Part shown: in pieces, positions 1 to 13,065 of the stretch | Layout: each line of letters starts with the position of its first letter | Numbering within the stretch: the first letter of the stretch is position 1 | Source of the DNA: Cricetomys ansorgei | Lineage: Eukaryota; Chordata; Mammalia; Rodentia; Nesomyidae | NCBI GenBank assembly: GCA_026225945.1 | Contig: JAMJFZ010003624.1 | Coordinates: 9,446,001 to 9,510,000, forward strand | Length of the DNA stretch: 64,000 nucleotides | Direction: 5' to 3' | Notes under the pieces: generated by a model | Database searches by the model: none | What the model was told of the DNA's origin: nothing | The model's input: only the letters and a program-made list of their open reading frames with translations | Translations under genes and position numbers: made by a program

Positions 1-1924
1 GTGTTTCTTGCAAGACTTCGAAATCACTCCACAGCAAACTGCCTTCAGTACATTCCAGCCATTTCCTATTAAGAGAATGTTGTCATTTCCTTACTGGGTG
101 ATCATGGTGCACCAGGTACTTACTTCACTTTCAGGAGGGATCAGCAGTCCGCCAGGAGACACCCAAAGCACTGCAGAGACATGGAACTCTCTCTTAGATG
201 GGGAAATAAAGTAATTCAAAAGGCTATTTTACATGAATTGAATCACCATGACATAAATACATATAATTTCTATGTAAATTAAATTTCAAAACTGTTTAAA
301 AATAAGGAAAATAAACCACTACTTTTACATTAAAATGAAGTAAGGGATGGGATACAACACTTAAATGAATCTTTAATATCAAAATTTCTAACAAGTATTA
401 CTTCCAGTCAACTAACTACCTTGTATCTACTGGAGTATGAGGATTTCTTATCTCCTGCCATTCTAGATAGTACGCTTGGAATTTCTGATAAGCTTCAGAA
501 AGAACACATGTATTTGGAATAAAGAAGTCCTAATAGTCTCTTTCTAATTATAGATCTCTGTGTGAGTTATTTAATCACGATGGGCCTGAATCTTCTCATC
601 TACACGATATGCATGATAATACCTCTCTTTCAGGGACGCTCTAAAGATTAACGAGTGCCTATGTTTACAGTGTAAAGACTGCACCGAATAGCGAGAAACC
701 TTACTCATCCCTCGCACAGAGAGACCTAGCAGTTACTAATGTTACTATTTTATACTTCACCACTTCAACTCCTTGCATCTAAACCACTGGCTGAAATAAT
801 TTAATCATTGAGTTGCCATTTTTCACAATGACTTCATTTTCTGCATGTAGAACAGCCTGTTAAAACCACATGGCCTCTACCGAGATGGTCTACATAGCTC
901 TACCCAACCATCTCACGTTCTAAATGGCCTAACTTCCTTGTGGCTTAAATCCCTTAACAGCTCATTAGGCAAGCATCATAAAGATCCCACTCCCTTTTGT
1001 GTGTAACAGGGTCACTGTGTAACCCAGGCTGGTTGCAAGCTCACAGCAGACCTCCTGCCTCACCCTCCCATGTACAGGGATCACAGGTGGAGCCTCTACA
1101 CCAGAATCCAGGTTCCTGCCTTTCTAGCTTTCCCCTTAGCAAACATATACATTCAAATAACTTCAACGACCACTTCTATGCTGGTGACCACAAAGTCCTT
1201 TTGTCTACCTTTATGCTCCAGTTTTTAGATTACAACAGTTTACAGAATACATGCTAATTAACTTACATCTTTGCAACTCCTATGGACCCTTAACTGTTTT
1301 TCCTTCTATCAGAGTATAAACTTAAACATAACTTCTGACTTTTTTTTTTATCCTCTGTGATCCTTCACCGATTTCTTTCTTTAAGAGGATATTTAAATCT
1401 GAGTCACCCTTCCCATTTCTAGGGCCACGCCTCTCAGCACATCTCAAACCCTGGATATCAGTCACCGCGACCCGAGGGAGTCTTAACGGTTGCGTGTTCT
1501 CAGGCCACCCTGTCCAACAGAATCAGAGCCCAGGGATGCTCCGAGCTCTCTGAGTTGTTCTCATTCACAAATGAACTTAGAACCAGCTTCCACTGACCCC
1601 GTGTCTCTAGCTATTTCGCTTTCAACATGTGATGTTTTCTAAAACACTAATTCCATCCAGGCCTGTCAGCCCTATCCACCCGTTAAAGATAAGCTCTGGC
1701 TCTCTCATTATCTGTTCTGTGGTCTACTTTTCTATTTCCTCCCTTCTCTCTTCCATTGTGATCTAAGATAGCACCATGCTTTCTATTGTGATTTTTATTT
1801 AAACTATCTTTGTGTTTTTTATTAATTTATATTTTTATAAACCTCTCCTTAGATTGCAAATGCCATGAAGGAAAGAACTGTGAATTTTTAAAATATTTAC
1901 CTCACAATATTTATTTTTTGGTAT
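1..1924. other. Gene-free unique sequence
   Basis: No supported gene. Frames at the left edge and at 997-1257 are short and random-looking. A decayed B1-like patch (about 1003-1080) may be present. Confidence 0.6.
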
Positions 1925-2068
1925 TTTTGAGGCAGGGCTCCTCTGTTGTAACTCTGGCTGTCCTGGAACTCACTCTGTAGACCAGGCTGGCCTAGAACTC
2001 ACAGAGATCCACCTGCCTCTGCTTCCCCAGTGCTGGGATTAAAGGCGTGTGTCACCACCACTGGGCTC
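1925..2068 (-). repeat. B1 SINE
   Basis: A near full-length B1 in reverse orientation, ending in GCTGGGATTAAAGGCGTGTG. It contains CTCTGTTGTAACTCTGGCTG at the tail side, the local B1 variant. Confidence 0.95.
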
Positions 2069-2109
2069 TAATATCTTAAAATATACTATATATGCAACAG
2101 ATTATTGCG

Positions 2110-2185
2110 ATGCCACTGAATTCTACTGCACACTAGACATCTGTATTAGCTCATTTAAATCCCTTAACAACCCTAGAGAGTTTTA
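2110..2185 (+). repeat. MIR-like fragment
   Basis: TTAGCTCATTTAAATCCCTTAACAACCCTA resembles the MIR core region. It is short and divergent. Confidence 0.4.
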
Positions 2186-2370
2186 AATTATTTCTTTTAT
2201 TTTTTGAGACTATAATTACTTCAGTTCCCCTCAGCGGTATTTCTAAAGCATGTGCTCTGAACCAACACATCATAGAGCGTGAACAGCGGGGGTAGTCTGG
2301 TGGCCATCTACTTTCCTGTCTAGTGTCTGCTTTGGCTTGCTTTAATTTTTCGGCTTGTTTGATTTCTTTT

Positions 2371-2477
2371 CTTGAGGCGCGTTCTCACTACGTAGCTAAG
2401 ACTGGCCTCGAGTTCGCCCGCCTCATGCCTCAGCCTCCTGCCTGTTGGAATTACAAGCATGTGCCACTATGCCTGAC
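2371..2477 (-). repeat. Divergent B1-type SINE
   Basis: The reverse B1 pattern (CTACGTAGCTAAGACTGGCC, then GGAATTACAAGCATGTGCC) carries many substitutions and is an older copy. Confidence 0.8.
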
Positions 2478-2492
2478 TTAAGAAGCTGCTGT

Positions 2493-2800
2493 TAGGAACT
2501 GGGAAATGGCTTCACCAGCGAAGTGTCTGTGGGTTAAGCACAAGGACCTGAGTTCAGTATTCAGTGTCTGTATACAGAGTCAAGCATGGTGGTGACCACT
2601 TGTGGTCCCAGGGCTAGGAAAGTAGAGACCCACCAATTCTTGGGACTCGCTGGCCAGTCAACTTAGCCTCACTAGAGAGCCCCAAATCCCAGACAGAGAC
2701 TCTATATCAAAACAGGAGGTGGCCAGTTCCAGAGAAATGATACTCAAAGTTGACCTTTACCCTCCACACGTATACACGCACATGCTCATACACTCACCTG
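2493..2800 (+). repeat. Divergent tRNA-derived rodent SINE (B3/B4-like)
   Basis: It opens GGAACTGGGAAATGGCTTCA, with a box-B-like GACCTGAGTTCAG, followed by a long decayed body ending in TGACCTTTACCCTCCACACG. Subfamily uncertain. Confidence 0.6.
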
Positions 2801-2965
2801 CACCGAAAACCCACACACAGAATTAATACATTAAACAAAAGGTATTTGCTATTTACTAACTTACTGTGTTTATTTAGAGGCTCATGCTGTCTTTTCACTT
2901 TCTGTTTGTCCCTCCGGTCTCTCTATATCTCTATTTATATTAAACTACGCAACTTTAAAAAAAGC

Positions 2966-3151
2966 ATGTGTGTGTGTGTGTGTGTGAGTATATGTGAATA
3001 TGTGCACACTGTGCATGCAGAAGCCCATGGAGGTCAGAAGAGGCATCAGATCCCCTGGAACTGTGAGCCACTGTATGTGTGCTAGGGACCGACTCACGTC
3101 CTCTGCAAGAACGGTGAGTGCTCCTAACTGCTGAGCTGTCTCTCCAGCTTC
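2966..3151 (-). repeat. B3-type SINE, minus, with (GT)n tail
   Basis: It ends GCTGAGCTGTCTCTCCAGC, the reverse of the B2/B3 head, and has GGTCAGAAGAGGCATCAGAT in the body. The (GT)n at 2967-2987 is the tail microsatellite. Confidence 0.85.
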
Positions 3152-3819
3152 AACTATGTGACTTTTAATATCATTTTAACTCTTAAGATGTGCGTGTTAG
3201 CTGTAAGAAACAATAATGAAAATCTAATACAATATTTGGATAAAAAAGATGCAGATAAAAATCTCCCTAAGGATTGGAGATGAGGTTCATCAGAGTTCCT
3301 CCTCGGCACGTGCAAGGCTCTGTGTCCAGTTCACAAGCTCTGCAAGAACAGTAGCACTACAAGCCAAATAAACCAAACCTTGAACTGAACTATCCATTTT
3401 GAAGGGTGAAAACAAACCAATATACATATTCATTTAAAGGGCTTCCTCTTCAACCTTTCTGTGCCCTTTCTGCCATTTTTGAAGGTAAAGTAGTTAACAT
3501 TCATGACTTAGAGGGATGTTTGTCTTTGTATATGTTTGCTTTGCATGGGGAAGACGAGCGGGAGAGCTTTGAAAACAGCGTAGACATCAAAATTTGTTTA
3601 TGCTAGGGTAGTAAGTGACTTGTATTCTATCCTGTTTCCGCATTGAACACTTCTCGGACACACACACAACTGCTAATAACTCTGGATGCATGGACAGACT
3701 GCAAAGTCTGTGCGTGTGTCTAAACCTCAGAGTCTAGTTTTCCTTCCCATCAGTATGATCCAAGGGCACCAGAAGTCGCTAGAGTTAAATGGTACTGCAT
3801 GTGATGGAATAAGACAGGG

Positions 3820-3995
3820 CTGGAGAGTTGGCTCAGTGGCTGCTCTTCCAGAAGACTAGGGTTCAATTCCCAGCACCCACATGACAGCTCACAACTGTCA
3901 TGTGACTCCAGTCCCAGGGATCTTGCACACTCACGCAGACATGCATGCAGGCAAAACATCAATGCAGGTAAAAATAAATAAATCTTAAAAAAGCA
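3820..3995 (+). repeat. B3-type SINE
   Basis: It starts GGGCTGGAGAGTTGGCTCAG, has GGGTTCAATTCCCAGCACCC (box B) and an AATAAATAAATCTT tail. About ten bases of the A-to-B box interval look deleted. Confidence 0.9.
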
Positions 3996-5690
3996 AATAA
4001 ATAAAAGACACTACTATCAGCTTACATCACTGGATACAATCTAGTATGGTAGTGCATGCACCAGATTTCCTATCTTGAATCAGACACTGAAAGGTCAAGC
4101 CCTATTAAAAACAAATGAGCTACAGTGGTAAGAGCCCACTGCTCTATCTACATCAATATGGACTTGCACAAAACTTACTGGTAGCTCTACTAGAACAGGT
4201 AAGAAGCAGGTCTTGAATCTTCATGCTTTGGAATCTTTTTTGGAATAGCATGAATAATTGAAATTCACAAATGATACCAAAGTTTAATTTTAGTCAAGAT
4301 ATGAGGTCATCTCCTCTTCAGTGGAGTTATTACTGACCGGGCTTACATTTCAGCTTTGATTTTTTTTTTCTACAGCCTTCTAGGGCCCTTGGGTAGGCGT
4401 CCCGGAGCCACTAGAAAGTAAGAGCTCTGTGTCTTTGCTTTGTTCACCATGGCCCACTGCTCTGTTAGCATCTGAGAGAGGCTGGCTGCTGCTGGGCTGT
4501 GGCAAACGTCACTTCCCGTCTCCACGTAACTACGTGACTCATGTGCACGGCGATACCACGAGTTAGTGCGCCTGCCTGTTCCCAGGCAGCGGCACACACG
4601 CTTCGCCAACAGAACCGTTTCTAATTAAGAATAAATGCTATCTTTGCAAACAATTATATATTAGAGTATAGAAAGAGTAGTTAATCGACACCAACTCGCC
4701 ACACCCGTCCCCACGGCTATCTGAATTAGCAGGGCATCTGGGAATTCAGTTTAAATAAAGATCTCCAAGGTATCACTTGAGGTGGTCTAACTCTGTGGGT
4801 CTGTGCCAAAACCCTGCGGTTTATTAAGAACCTCTCCTCTCGCTCACACTCTTCCTCTTCTCTCTGACTCCCACTCCCAACTCAGCACTGAAGAGGTGTG
4901 GGCACGAAGGATCCACACACCACACTTGGAAAGCCTCTGTCTAAGTCATGAGGGAGAGTCTGATACCCCTGCAGTTGGTTACTTGGGTTACACGATCTCC
5001 AGATGAGTCTCAACAACTGTATTGACAAAGATTTAATGTACAGAAGTGTATGCTTTTAAGACGTGTGGAACTTGAAGCCACAGTCTTGAGGGTTGTTTAA
5101 GGGCAGATCAGCTTATAGCTAGTAACACATACATGGCAGTGATGCTGTTCAGCCAGAATCTGATTCTGCCATGCTACAACCCAGGCAAGCAGAACAGCTG
5201 CTGAGGCCAGACCATGCCAAGTGCCATTCTGCCCGTGACATTGGAGAGTTTACTCAAGAACAGTGCCCCTTGTGCCAGGAATTCCACAGTACAGCTGCAA
5301 AGGCTGCTTAGTCCTTGGTGTATCTGTTGTCCCAATGTTCTCAAGTGTCGAAAGAAACTTGAGCATTCTGCATGTGATTAAGGACTCACACGACCTCAGG
5401 CTGTGGGGGAAACAGTTCTCCCTCTTTCCTCTGGTCCTTATGCTGTGAAGACTGGTCACATTGCAGTGACTGTCAGATATCCGAATAGAAATTTCTTGAG
5501 TGAGGACTGCAATACGTGGGAGTATGCACCCCTGACGGATGCATACTTGACAGGGGATTCTGTGAGAGCTAAATGATACTTTGCCCATAGAAACATTCTA
5601 CAAACTATATAGCAACACAAGGATGTTAGAATTGTCAAATATCTTCTGACAGAAAGAATTCAAGCTATACAAACCAGAATGGTTACTTCT
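3996..5690. other. Gene-free unique sequence
   Basis: No gene or clear repeat was recognised. Frames at 4370-4609 and 5250-5638 show no protein hallmarks. Confidence 0.5.
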
Positions 5691-5692
5691 TT

Positions 5693-5762
5693 TCAGTGCT
5701 GGAGATCAGACTCAGGTATATTAGGCAAGCGTTCTGCCATTGAGCTACACACATCACCAGGC
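5693..5762 (-). repeat. ID/B4-type SINE fragment
   Basis: Reverse tRNA-derived head: GTGCTGGAGATCAGACTCAG, then GGCAAGCGTTCTGCCATTGA. Confidence 0.65.
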
Positions 5763-6034
5763 ATAGTGACGCTTCCTGTCTAGAAGGGACTGACAGACTG
5801 TCCTCTGCGACAAAGCTCCCTGTGTGTGTCTGGTCTTCCACCCCTATCGTGGAAGCACAATCTCAGACGCGCTAGATTTCTGTGGACAGAAGCTGGCAGG
5901 CTCTGAACAAGCCCTGGACAACCTAAGATTGCTTTGTCTTCATTACAGCAACAACAGACTACCACCATCCAGTCTTCCCCACGTCACTGGTCCTGCCTTT
6001 CCCTGGTTCTGGCCTGCTGCTCCAGCTCTTTGAC

Positions 6035-6460
6035 TCTTTGCAAATTATGCTTTCAGGTTCTTTCATCAATTTAAGATTAAAAGTCCTGTGAAATATTAAT
6101 GAAATGATGTTTTTTAAAAAGGAAGAAAGAAAAATGTTCCTACAATACTGCAACATTTTAATGCCTCATTAAAATCATTAGCAATGCTAATATTAAAGAA
6201 CTCACTTCATCTTTCAGGGAGCCAAAAAATAAATCATAATAAAATGTTTGTTAACATTTCATCTGGAAAAATAAATTATACAGTGTCTTTCTATATGGGC
6301 TTTACATAATTTAAAGATGACACTCAAAGGTCACACTATTAAGCACATGTGAGTAGTTTTTCCCAGGGAAACTGATACTGCACTATTTTATAATATTCAT
6401 TAAATGCTGTGAATATTGTTTGTGTTTTTCATTTATGAGAAAAATATATGGTGTGCCTAT
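6035..6460. promoter_or_regulatory. Candidate distal conserved non-coding block
   Basis: Repeat-free AT-rich sequence with several ATTAAT and CATTAAAAT sites and a CAAAGGTCA nuclear-receptor half-site (about 6326-6334). No coding signal. Confidence 0.3.
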
Positions 6461-7000
6461 CAGCCAGGGCTCTCATGGAACTCAGGTTGCAAACAATGAC
6501 ATGCTTCGCTGACCTGGATGACTTACAAAAGCCATTTATATTCAGTACTCTCATTTGTGCTATCTTTCAAAATGAGTAGGAGACATATATTAATAGCAAG
6601 AAACTGGTAGGATGATTGCATCACTTCCCATCTCCAGACTTATTGCAACCCTTCCCTTTCCATCAGCTGAACTGACGTGGGAATGTAAATGTCGTATGTA
6701 ACAGTCATATGAAATTTTACTACAAAAGTAAAGAAGGCAAGAGGAGTGGTTTCTTTTTCTTTGCTGACCAACTTTGGGATGGAGAAAGGAACAAGACGCA
6801 AGGACTTGACAAAGCTCTGGTCAGATGGGTGGTGAAGGAGACCTCTCGCCACTGACTGGGACCATGGCAGAGGAGTGCTCTCAGAAACGGGTCTACACAT
6901 CCTGTGGCAATTGCACAGTAAACTCAGCAGGTCTTGGGAGCTTCTAAGAAAGCAGCATCCAGTCATATAAGGTAAAACAATGTTTTAAAAAATAAATAAG

Positions 7001-7190
7001 GAGCCGGTGAGACGGCTCAGTGTGTAAATCACTTACCACACATGCCCGACCACCTGAGCTCAATCCCTGAAATCCACATAAGGGAGTGAACCACCTCCAC
7101 CGAGTTGACCTCTAACCTCCACGTGCATGCCATGACACACACTTACATACATAAAAACAACATGTAAAATTACATACATAATAATAAGGC
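7001..7190 (+). repeat. B3A-type SINE
   Basis: GAGCCGGTGAGACGGCTCAG head, CCACCTGAGCTCAATCCC box B, CTCTAACCTCCACGTGC in the body and a simple tail. Confidence 0.85.
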
Positions 7191-7525
7191 TAAGACTATA
7201 ACTCAGTAGCAGATACTTACCTAGCACGTTATCTCTGGCACTACAAACATTGAAAGTGAAAAATAATACATAAATGAAACAAAAACTTTACCCATTGAGT
7301 TCTTATATGCACCTAGTCTTAAATAACTACAGATACCAGGCACATTGTGTATCTCAGCCAAAGCCATTTGCTATTCAGTCTATTAAAAACAAATACTTGG
7401 TAACTGTGACTTTTACCTGGACCTGACTTCACTCAGGTTCATCGTCATGAGCTTGTTATTTGAATGGTATCTTAGGGGGGGGAAATCAAGCATAGATTTA
7501 TACACTTTCTTATTATTATTGGGTC

Positions 7526-7675
7526 TGGTGGCATAGACCTATAATCCCAGATACTTGGGAAGTTAAGGCAGTATAATTCCAAATTCAATGCCTGCCTAAA
7601 CTACAGAGGAGGTTCGGGGGGGGGGGGGGGGGGGGGAGAGAGAGAGAGAGAGGGAGGGAGGGAGGGAGAGAGAAA
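7526..7675 (+). repeat. B1-like SINE fragment followed by poly-G and (GA)n
   Basis: GGTCTGGTGGCATAGACCTA then ATAATCCCAGATACTTGGGA marks a divergent B1/ID hybrid. It runs into a G homopolymer (about 7616-7636) and GA/GGGA repeats to 7673. Confidence 0.75.
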
Positions 7676-7817
7676 ATGCCTATTACCCGATATTAATAAC
7701 CATGGACAATTGTTCTTATCCAATGGGAACAACTACAGAAGTTATGGACAGTTGCTTACAAATGAAACTAGAATAAATTATCTGGATAATACCACACTCA
7801 TTAAGAAGGGGGATGGT

Positions 7818-8020
7818 GGGGCTGGAAAGTTGGTTTAACAGTTAAGAGCACTTGTTGCTTTTGCCGAGGACCCAGGTTTGTTCCCAAAAACCCACACTGT
7901 GGCTCACAACCATCTGTAACTCCAGTTCCAGGGAATTCAGCATTCAAGTTTTGCTGACCTCTGCCACTAGGCTGGCACAGGCAGTCAAAACATTCACACA
8001 TTTAAAACAAACCATCTCTA
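7818..8020 (+). repeat. B3-type SINE
   Basis: GGGGCTGGAAAGTTGGTTTA head, then CTCACAACCATCTGTAACTC, with a degraded tail. Confidence 0.88.
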
Positions 8021-10525
8021 AGAAAGGGAATGGCGAGCACTATATCTCTCCATATTGAGTCACACACTGGTATTCTGTAGATGTTGCTGGTCTTCATGTT
8101 AACAGTGCTTTCTACATGGGATTTACATACTGGTGAAACTTTCTACCATCATAGCTATGTCATTTCCAAATGCCACTCTAAATCCTTAAAATCCAAGGAC
8201 TCAAAGGTATGGTCCTTGGTTCTAAATCAAATAACCTAGTTTGTCTCTTTTAACTCAAATTACCATTGGGTCTACATAGATACCTAATAAAGAGGGTTTT
8301 TTTTTAATCACATTTTTAAAACACAGACAAACTCTAAAGATGATGAAATAATTTGTTAAAAACTTCAGTTATATCTTCCTTACCCATCCATCTCGTCAGA
8401 GGACAAATTAATTGTTCCAATCTAGTAAGCAATGAAAGAAATAGTCAGCAAAGGGTGAAATACGAACACCAATGGTAAGTTCTGAATTTACCCTATTTAT
8501 CTTGAATGTAAGATCTCATGACCCACTAAAACTCAGTTCACAGTATTTTATGAAAAATAATGGCTGAAATTGAATGTCTTAATTTACATTTAATGTGATT
8601 AAGAATGGTTTAAATGATGACTGATGAACAGCACACACACATGTCAGTCAGTTTCATCAGAATAAATTGAAGTCAGTGTCAATGAATGCTCCACTGATAA
8701 ATCCCACTTTACATAAAATTAATAAAAATAAGGAAATATAATCCTTAACTAATTGCAGAATGGTCCGGAATTCCCCTGAATTTTGAAGGGGAAACATGTG
8801 AGTGAGAAAACCACAGAGCTCATTTGGATGCTACCCAAAGTGACTCTATCAGCAAACAGCCACACTGGGCACGTACTTAACGTATGCAGTCATGTAAATA
8901 TTCATCGAGAGAAGCGCAGTGGGGAAAAGAAAAAGGGTGGAAAGGGGAAGAACATGGAGGAGAAGGAGGAGGGAATGGCGGGATAGGCAGGAAGCTGGGG
9001 GGTGGGAAGATGCCCTCCGCCACGATGCTCTGGTACCAAGGCTGCGTAGACTGCACCGCTGGCCTGGTTCGTGCCTTGCAGAGATCCCTCTCTTGCCACA
9101 GCAGACCATGAAGCTTTGTGGATTGGAGCAGATGTTGCTGCTTTTGAAGTTAATAGAAACTTTATGGACCATTTTTCACTCTCTCATCTAGGAGCAAATG
9201 TCAACTGTAGTTTTATTCAAAATCTGAATTCTTGGCTCAAGTACTAATTGCTGTTAATGTGTTTAAATCCCAATTCTCAAGGAAAGGTGGAAAGTGTTTT
9301 TCCAATGGAAAAACTGGATTAATATTTGCATTCAGAATGCTTGAATAAACAGGAAAAATGCTAAAAATCCCAGACACACAATTCTGTAAGCAACCACAAA
9401 GGCCTGAAAATTAAGTTACTGTGAGTTTACTGCATTCAGAATGAAACAGATATTGACACTCCAAAAAATACCAAAAAAACCCCAAAAAACAAAAAACAAA
9501 ACAACAACAAAACATTAAGGGGTTAGAAGGGGGAGAGGATTCACTTTATAAACATGTGTGTGCACACGCGCGTGTAGAGTGCACACGTGAGTGAGCGTGT
9601 CCGTGTGTGGAGATGCGGAGACAAATGTCGAGAGAAAGTTTTCATCTTTCACCATGGGTCCCAGGATGGAACATGGCTCTCAGACTTGGGCAGCAAGCAT
9701 GTCTACCTGCTGTCCCAGCTCACAGCCCTCTGCTGCCTTAGTAAGAACGGCCGCCCCACTGCATCTGCACAGCACTCAGAGCCGCAGTCCCCGCCACTGC
9801 GGCACAGCACTGTCAGCGTTCCTCTTCCCATTTCAGAACAGTGTGAAGAATTCAGAGCTCGAGGAACGCAGCTAGAAAGGAGCAATACTGAAGCTTGAAG
9901 TAGATTTTTTTGGTCACAAATCTTCTGTCTGGTATATTTTTTACAGATTTCTGTTCTAGATATGATGCCAACAACCATTTCAAAAGCTTTTAAGGGCACT
10001 TGGAAATTGCTGCTTCTTTATAAGGACCATAAATGTCGGCTTTAAAAATGTTAGCTACCAATTTTTGTCTTGTTTCGCATTGTGGACCTACATAACTCAT
10101 TTTGGAACTCCTAATATCTGATGAGGAACGTTGAATAATTACAGACATTTCCCAAGCATAATTTTTACCCAATCACTTCCTGGTTTCCTACCAAAGGTTA
10201 CAAGTTAGGTGAGATAAGGTCAGTCTTCAAGAAGAGTACATTAATTGTAGTCGGTCATCAGACTACTGAAAATTTGGGGGTTAAAAAATATCCCTTTTTT
10301 AATAATAGTTTTTATATATAATATTATATTGTATGTAATAAATGCATTATATATTTGTATAATATATGTGGTATGTAATAAAAATATTTTATTATACATA
10401 ATATAATATAAATATAAAGCTATTTATAATAATAGCTTTTATAAAAACTAAAAAAAATAGTTAGAACTGTTAAGTTTTTCAGTTCAAAAGCATTTACTTG
10501 TATTTGGGCAAAGTTTCTTTTTTTG
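8021..10525. other. Gene-free sequence with A-rich and GT-rich low complexity
   Basis: Mostly unique AT-rich DNA. A purine tract (about 8925-9000), an A/C-rich tract (9462-9512) and alternating GT/CA (9555-9605) are visible. Overlapping frames at 8783-9191 and 9587-9999 have no recognisable domains. 10300-10440 is almost pure A/T. Confidence 0.5.
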
Positions 10526-10531
10526 CTTATT

Positions 10532-10600
10532 TATGGTGTTGGGAAATCAAGCCTAGGACCTTTGCATGCTGGGCAAGTACTTCACCTCTAAGCCCAAAGC
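10532..10600 (-). repeat. ID/B4-type SINE fragment
   Basis: Reverse head: GGTGTTGGGAAATCAAGCCT, then GCATGCTGGGCAAGTACTTC. Confidence 0.65.
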
Positions 10601-10844
10601 AGTTTAAGATCGTCAATTTCATTAAACAATTCCTCATGCCATTATTTGGCATGTATTTAATCAAAATGTCAGTCAACGATTGATTTTTTGAGTAACCAAG
10701 TATATGATTTTCATTGAGCATCTTTTATTAGATCAATCCATCCCCAAATCCATGTCTAGACGGGTCTCTGCAGATCCTTTGTAATAGTCCCTTTTATTTT
10801 CTACATTTCCTTTCTTCTCCCTCCTCCCCTCTCCCTCTTTCCTT

Positions 10845-10922
10845 CCTTGTGGTGCTGGGCGTAAAGCTCGGGCCTCGCTCATGCTAGACAAGTGCTGTCC
10901 CACTGTTATGTCCCCAACTCTG
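10845..10922 (-). repeat. ID/B4-type SINE fragment
   Basis: GGTGCTGGGCGTAAAGCTCG, then CATGCTAGACAAGTGCTGTC, preceded by a pyrimidine-rich run. Reverse orientation. Confidence 0.65.
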
Positions 10923-12179
10923 TGTCCTCGACTCATCTCATTGACCACAGCAATGAAAGCATTTCCTCACAATCGTACATGTTCCCGCAGAGCCTCTAGA
11001 CATGTTGCTGCCCTCAAAGGGTTTATAATGAAAAGCCCTTTGCTGGTCAGGACAGACATATTTTTAAATACTATTCCCCAGCCTCCTACAAGGACTAGGG
11101 AATCTGCAAAATTCTGTGGGGAAGGTGATCCTGAGGAGCCACATTGGGCACCAATACTGGACCTGCTCTAATCTAATACGTTTCTTTTAATATCAAGGGT
11201 TTCTCAACACACCACTGCTGTGAAAGTTTATTTTTATTTGTGTTTAAAATAATTGTTTTGCGTACTGTTGGAAAAAGCGATGCATAGGTCTTGGCCTTTT
11301 ATATTGTCTGCAGGTGTTGGATTTCTGTGGGGGTTGTTTAATTGCTTATGATCCGCACGTGGTATCAATGAGTCAATGAAACACCTGAGCTCAGATGCTC
11401 GGGGTTCCACTGTTGATTGAGTATGGCGCTGGCCAGGACGGTGGTTCCCTCTCATGAGGTCTGTAAGAATTTGCACTATGAGAATGCCTCCTTGTCTTCC
11501 TTGCTGAGCCGCCACAGCAGTGTACTACGACACACCACCAGAACACTCAGAGATTCTACTCAGCACATACATTACAAGTTAGTGCACTTTGTTGCAGAAG
11601 GGATTCACGGAAGGACAAGTGTGTAGCTTCTCCCCACGCTGTTGTCTCTCACAGCTCCCCTTGCTTACCCCCCTAACTCTTTCACGGGGTGCCGACTATT
11701 CTGCTCGCAGATACATTGCAGCTATAGCTCAAAACTGCATCCAGAAGAATATCAGAAGGGGGAGAAATACTACAGAGACTTTCCTCAGCAATTTCTATCA
11801 GAACTTTATGTTCTCTAGACAGCATCTTCCCCTCTCCTTTCTAACACTTTTGCCTCGATTCCTCTCAGAACAGCATCTGAACAAGTTTATCAAAGGACAT
11901 TACAGCACTGCCACCTGACTAACTGTCACCACAGCGAATTTTCAACAGTGAACCATTTATTGCTTCCACCTCTCTCCTACTCCTCATTTCTCCCCTGCTA
12001 CGTAGCCACTCGGCAATAAAATTCCATTTCAGTTAGAGTTCAACATGAACACTGGTTTAGCACATTGGTTTCTGGTCTCGCCTCCTACTCTACCCGCAAC
12101 TCTGCTCCTCAGGTATGGGATCAGAAGCCTACAGGGAGGAATGTATTTGGCAAAGGTGACATATAAGCCAGTGAATTCT
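10923..12179. other. Gene-free unique sequence
   Basis: No supported gene. Frames at 10881-11171 and 11234-11918 lack domains and codon structure. No clear repeat. Confidence 0.45.
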
Positions 12180-13065
12180 GTGTAAGCTTTTTATATACAG
12201 CTTTAAGAGACTTTACTCAATTGACTTTATTCAGTGTTATTTCTCATACTGAAAAATCTAAGGCTAACTGAATTTTTTCTGCTGGTATAAATAGTATGGA
12301 CACAGTAAAAGTACTTGAGAGAGCCTAATGAACCATTTCTTACACCCCATTACCTTTGGTCTGATATGACAGAGTGCAGGCACTAATTACCCTCCCTTTC
12401 ACACACGACACAGATCTACACTAGGCCTTAAGACACAATTTTCCATAAACTACAACTCTTCCTTGAAAATACATTCCTGTATTTTTTGCCTTGTTGCAAT
12501 TTTAATAAGAAAGGCCAGGTTCTTATATTCCTACAATATTTCTAAATGGAAATACATAGAGTTGATACTTCTTAACCTTAGAGACAAAGCATAAAAGTAT
12601 ACAGAGTGAGAAATGAATTTTTCAATTACAAAAATCACATTTCATTGTAGCCTCTATTCAAGAGAAAAATAATCTAAAACACATCTAGAAAATTAAATAT
12701 TTAATACATATACAACTTATTTTCTGCAATATCTGAGTGATTTCTAATACTGCACCTTATTTATAATGTACTAAGTATATGCTACAGTATAATGTTTAGT
12801 AAATGAGCATGCCACTCCCAGCATTATAACATGCTAACATGTAAAAGAATTATCTTCACAGTTTCTGAAAGGGCTAAAGAATAAGCTGTGGTACTCATAT
12901 CAGATTTGAGACAGTGGGAAATAGAAAAGAACTTCACAATGAGATAATTTAGTAACCTATAAAATATATTTGAATGCAGATGATCCTTGAAGCTACATTT
13001 ATGGAGATGTGTAAGGACACAGCAAACCATCTGCTGTTAGTGTTTAAGCATCTCATTATATTTAA
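12180..13065. other. Unique AT-rich non-coding stretch
   Basis: No SINE or gene was recognised. It includes GGCACTAATTACCCTCC (about 12377) and long AT-rich segments. It might be a conserved element, but the evidence is only composition and lack of repeats. Confidence 0.25.

Noticed and set aside
3820..3995. tRNA-like A and B box sequences (here and in the other B3 elements)
   Set aside because: They belong to tRNA-derived SINEs, not to functional tRNA genes.
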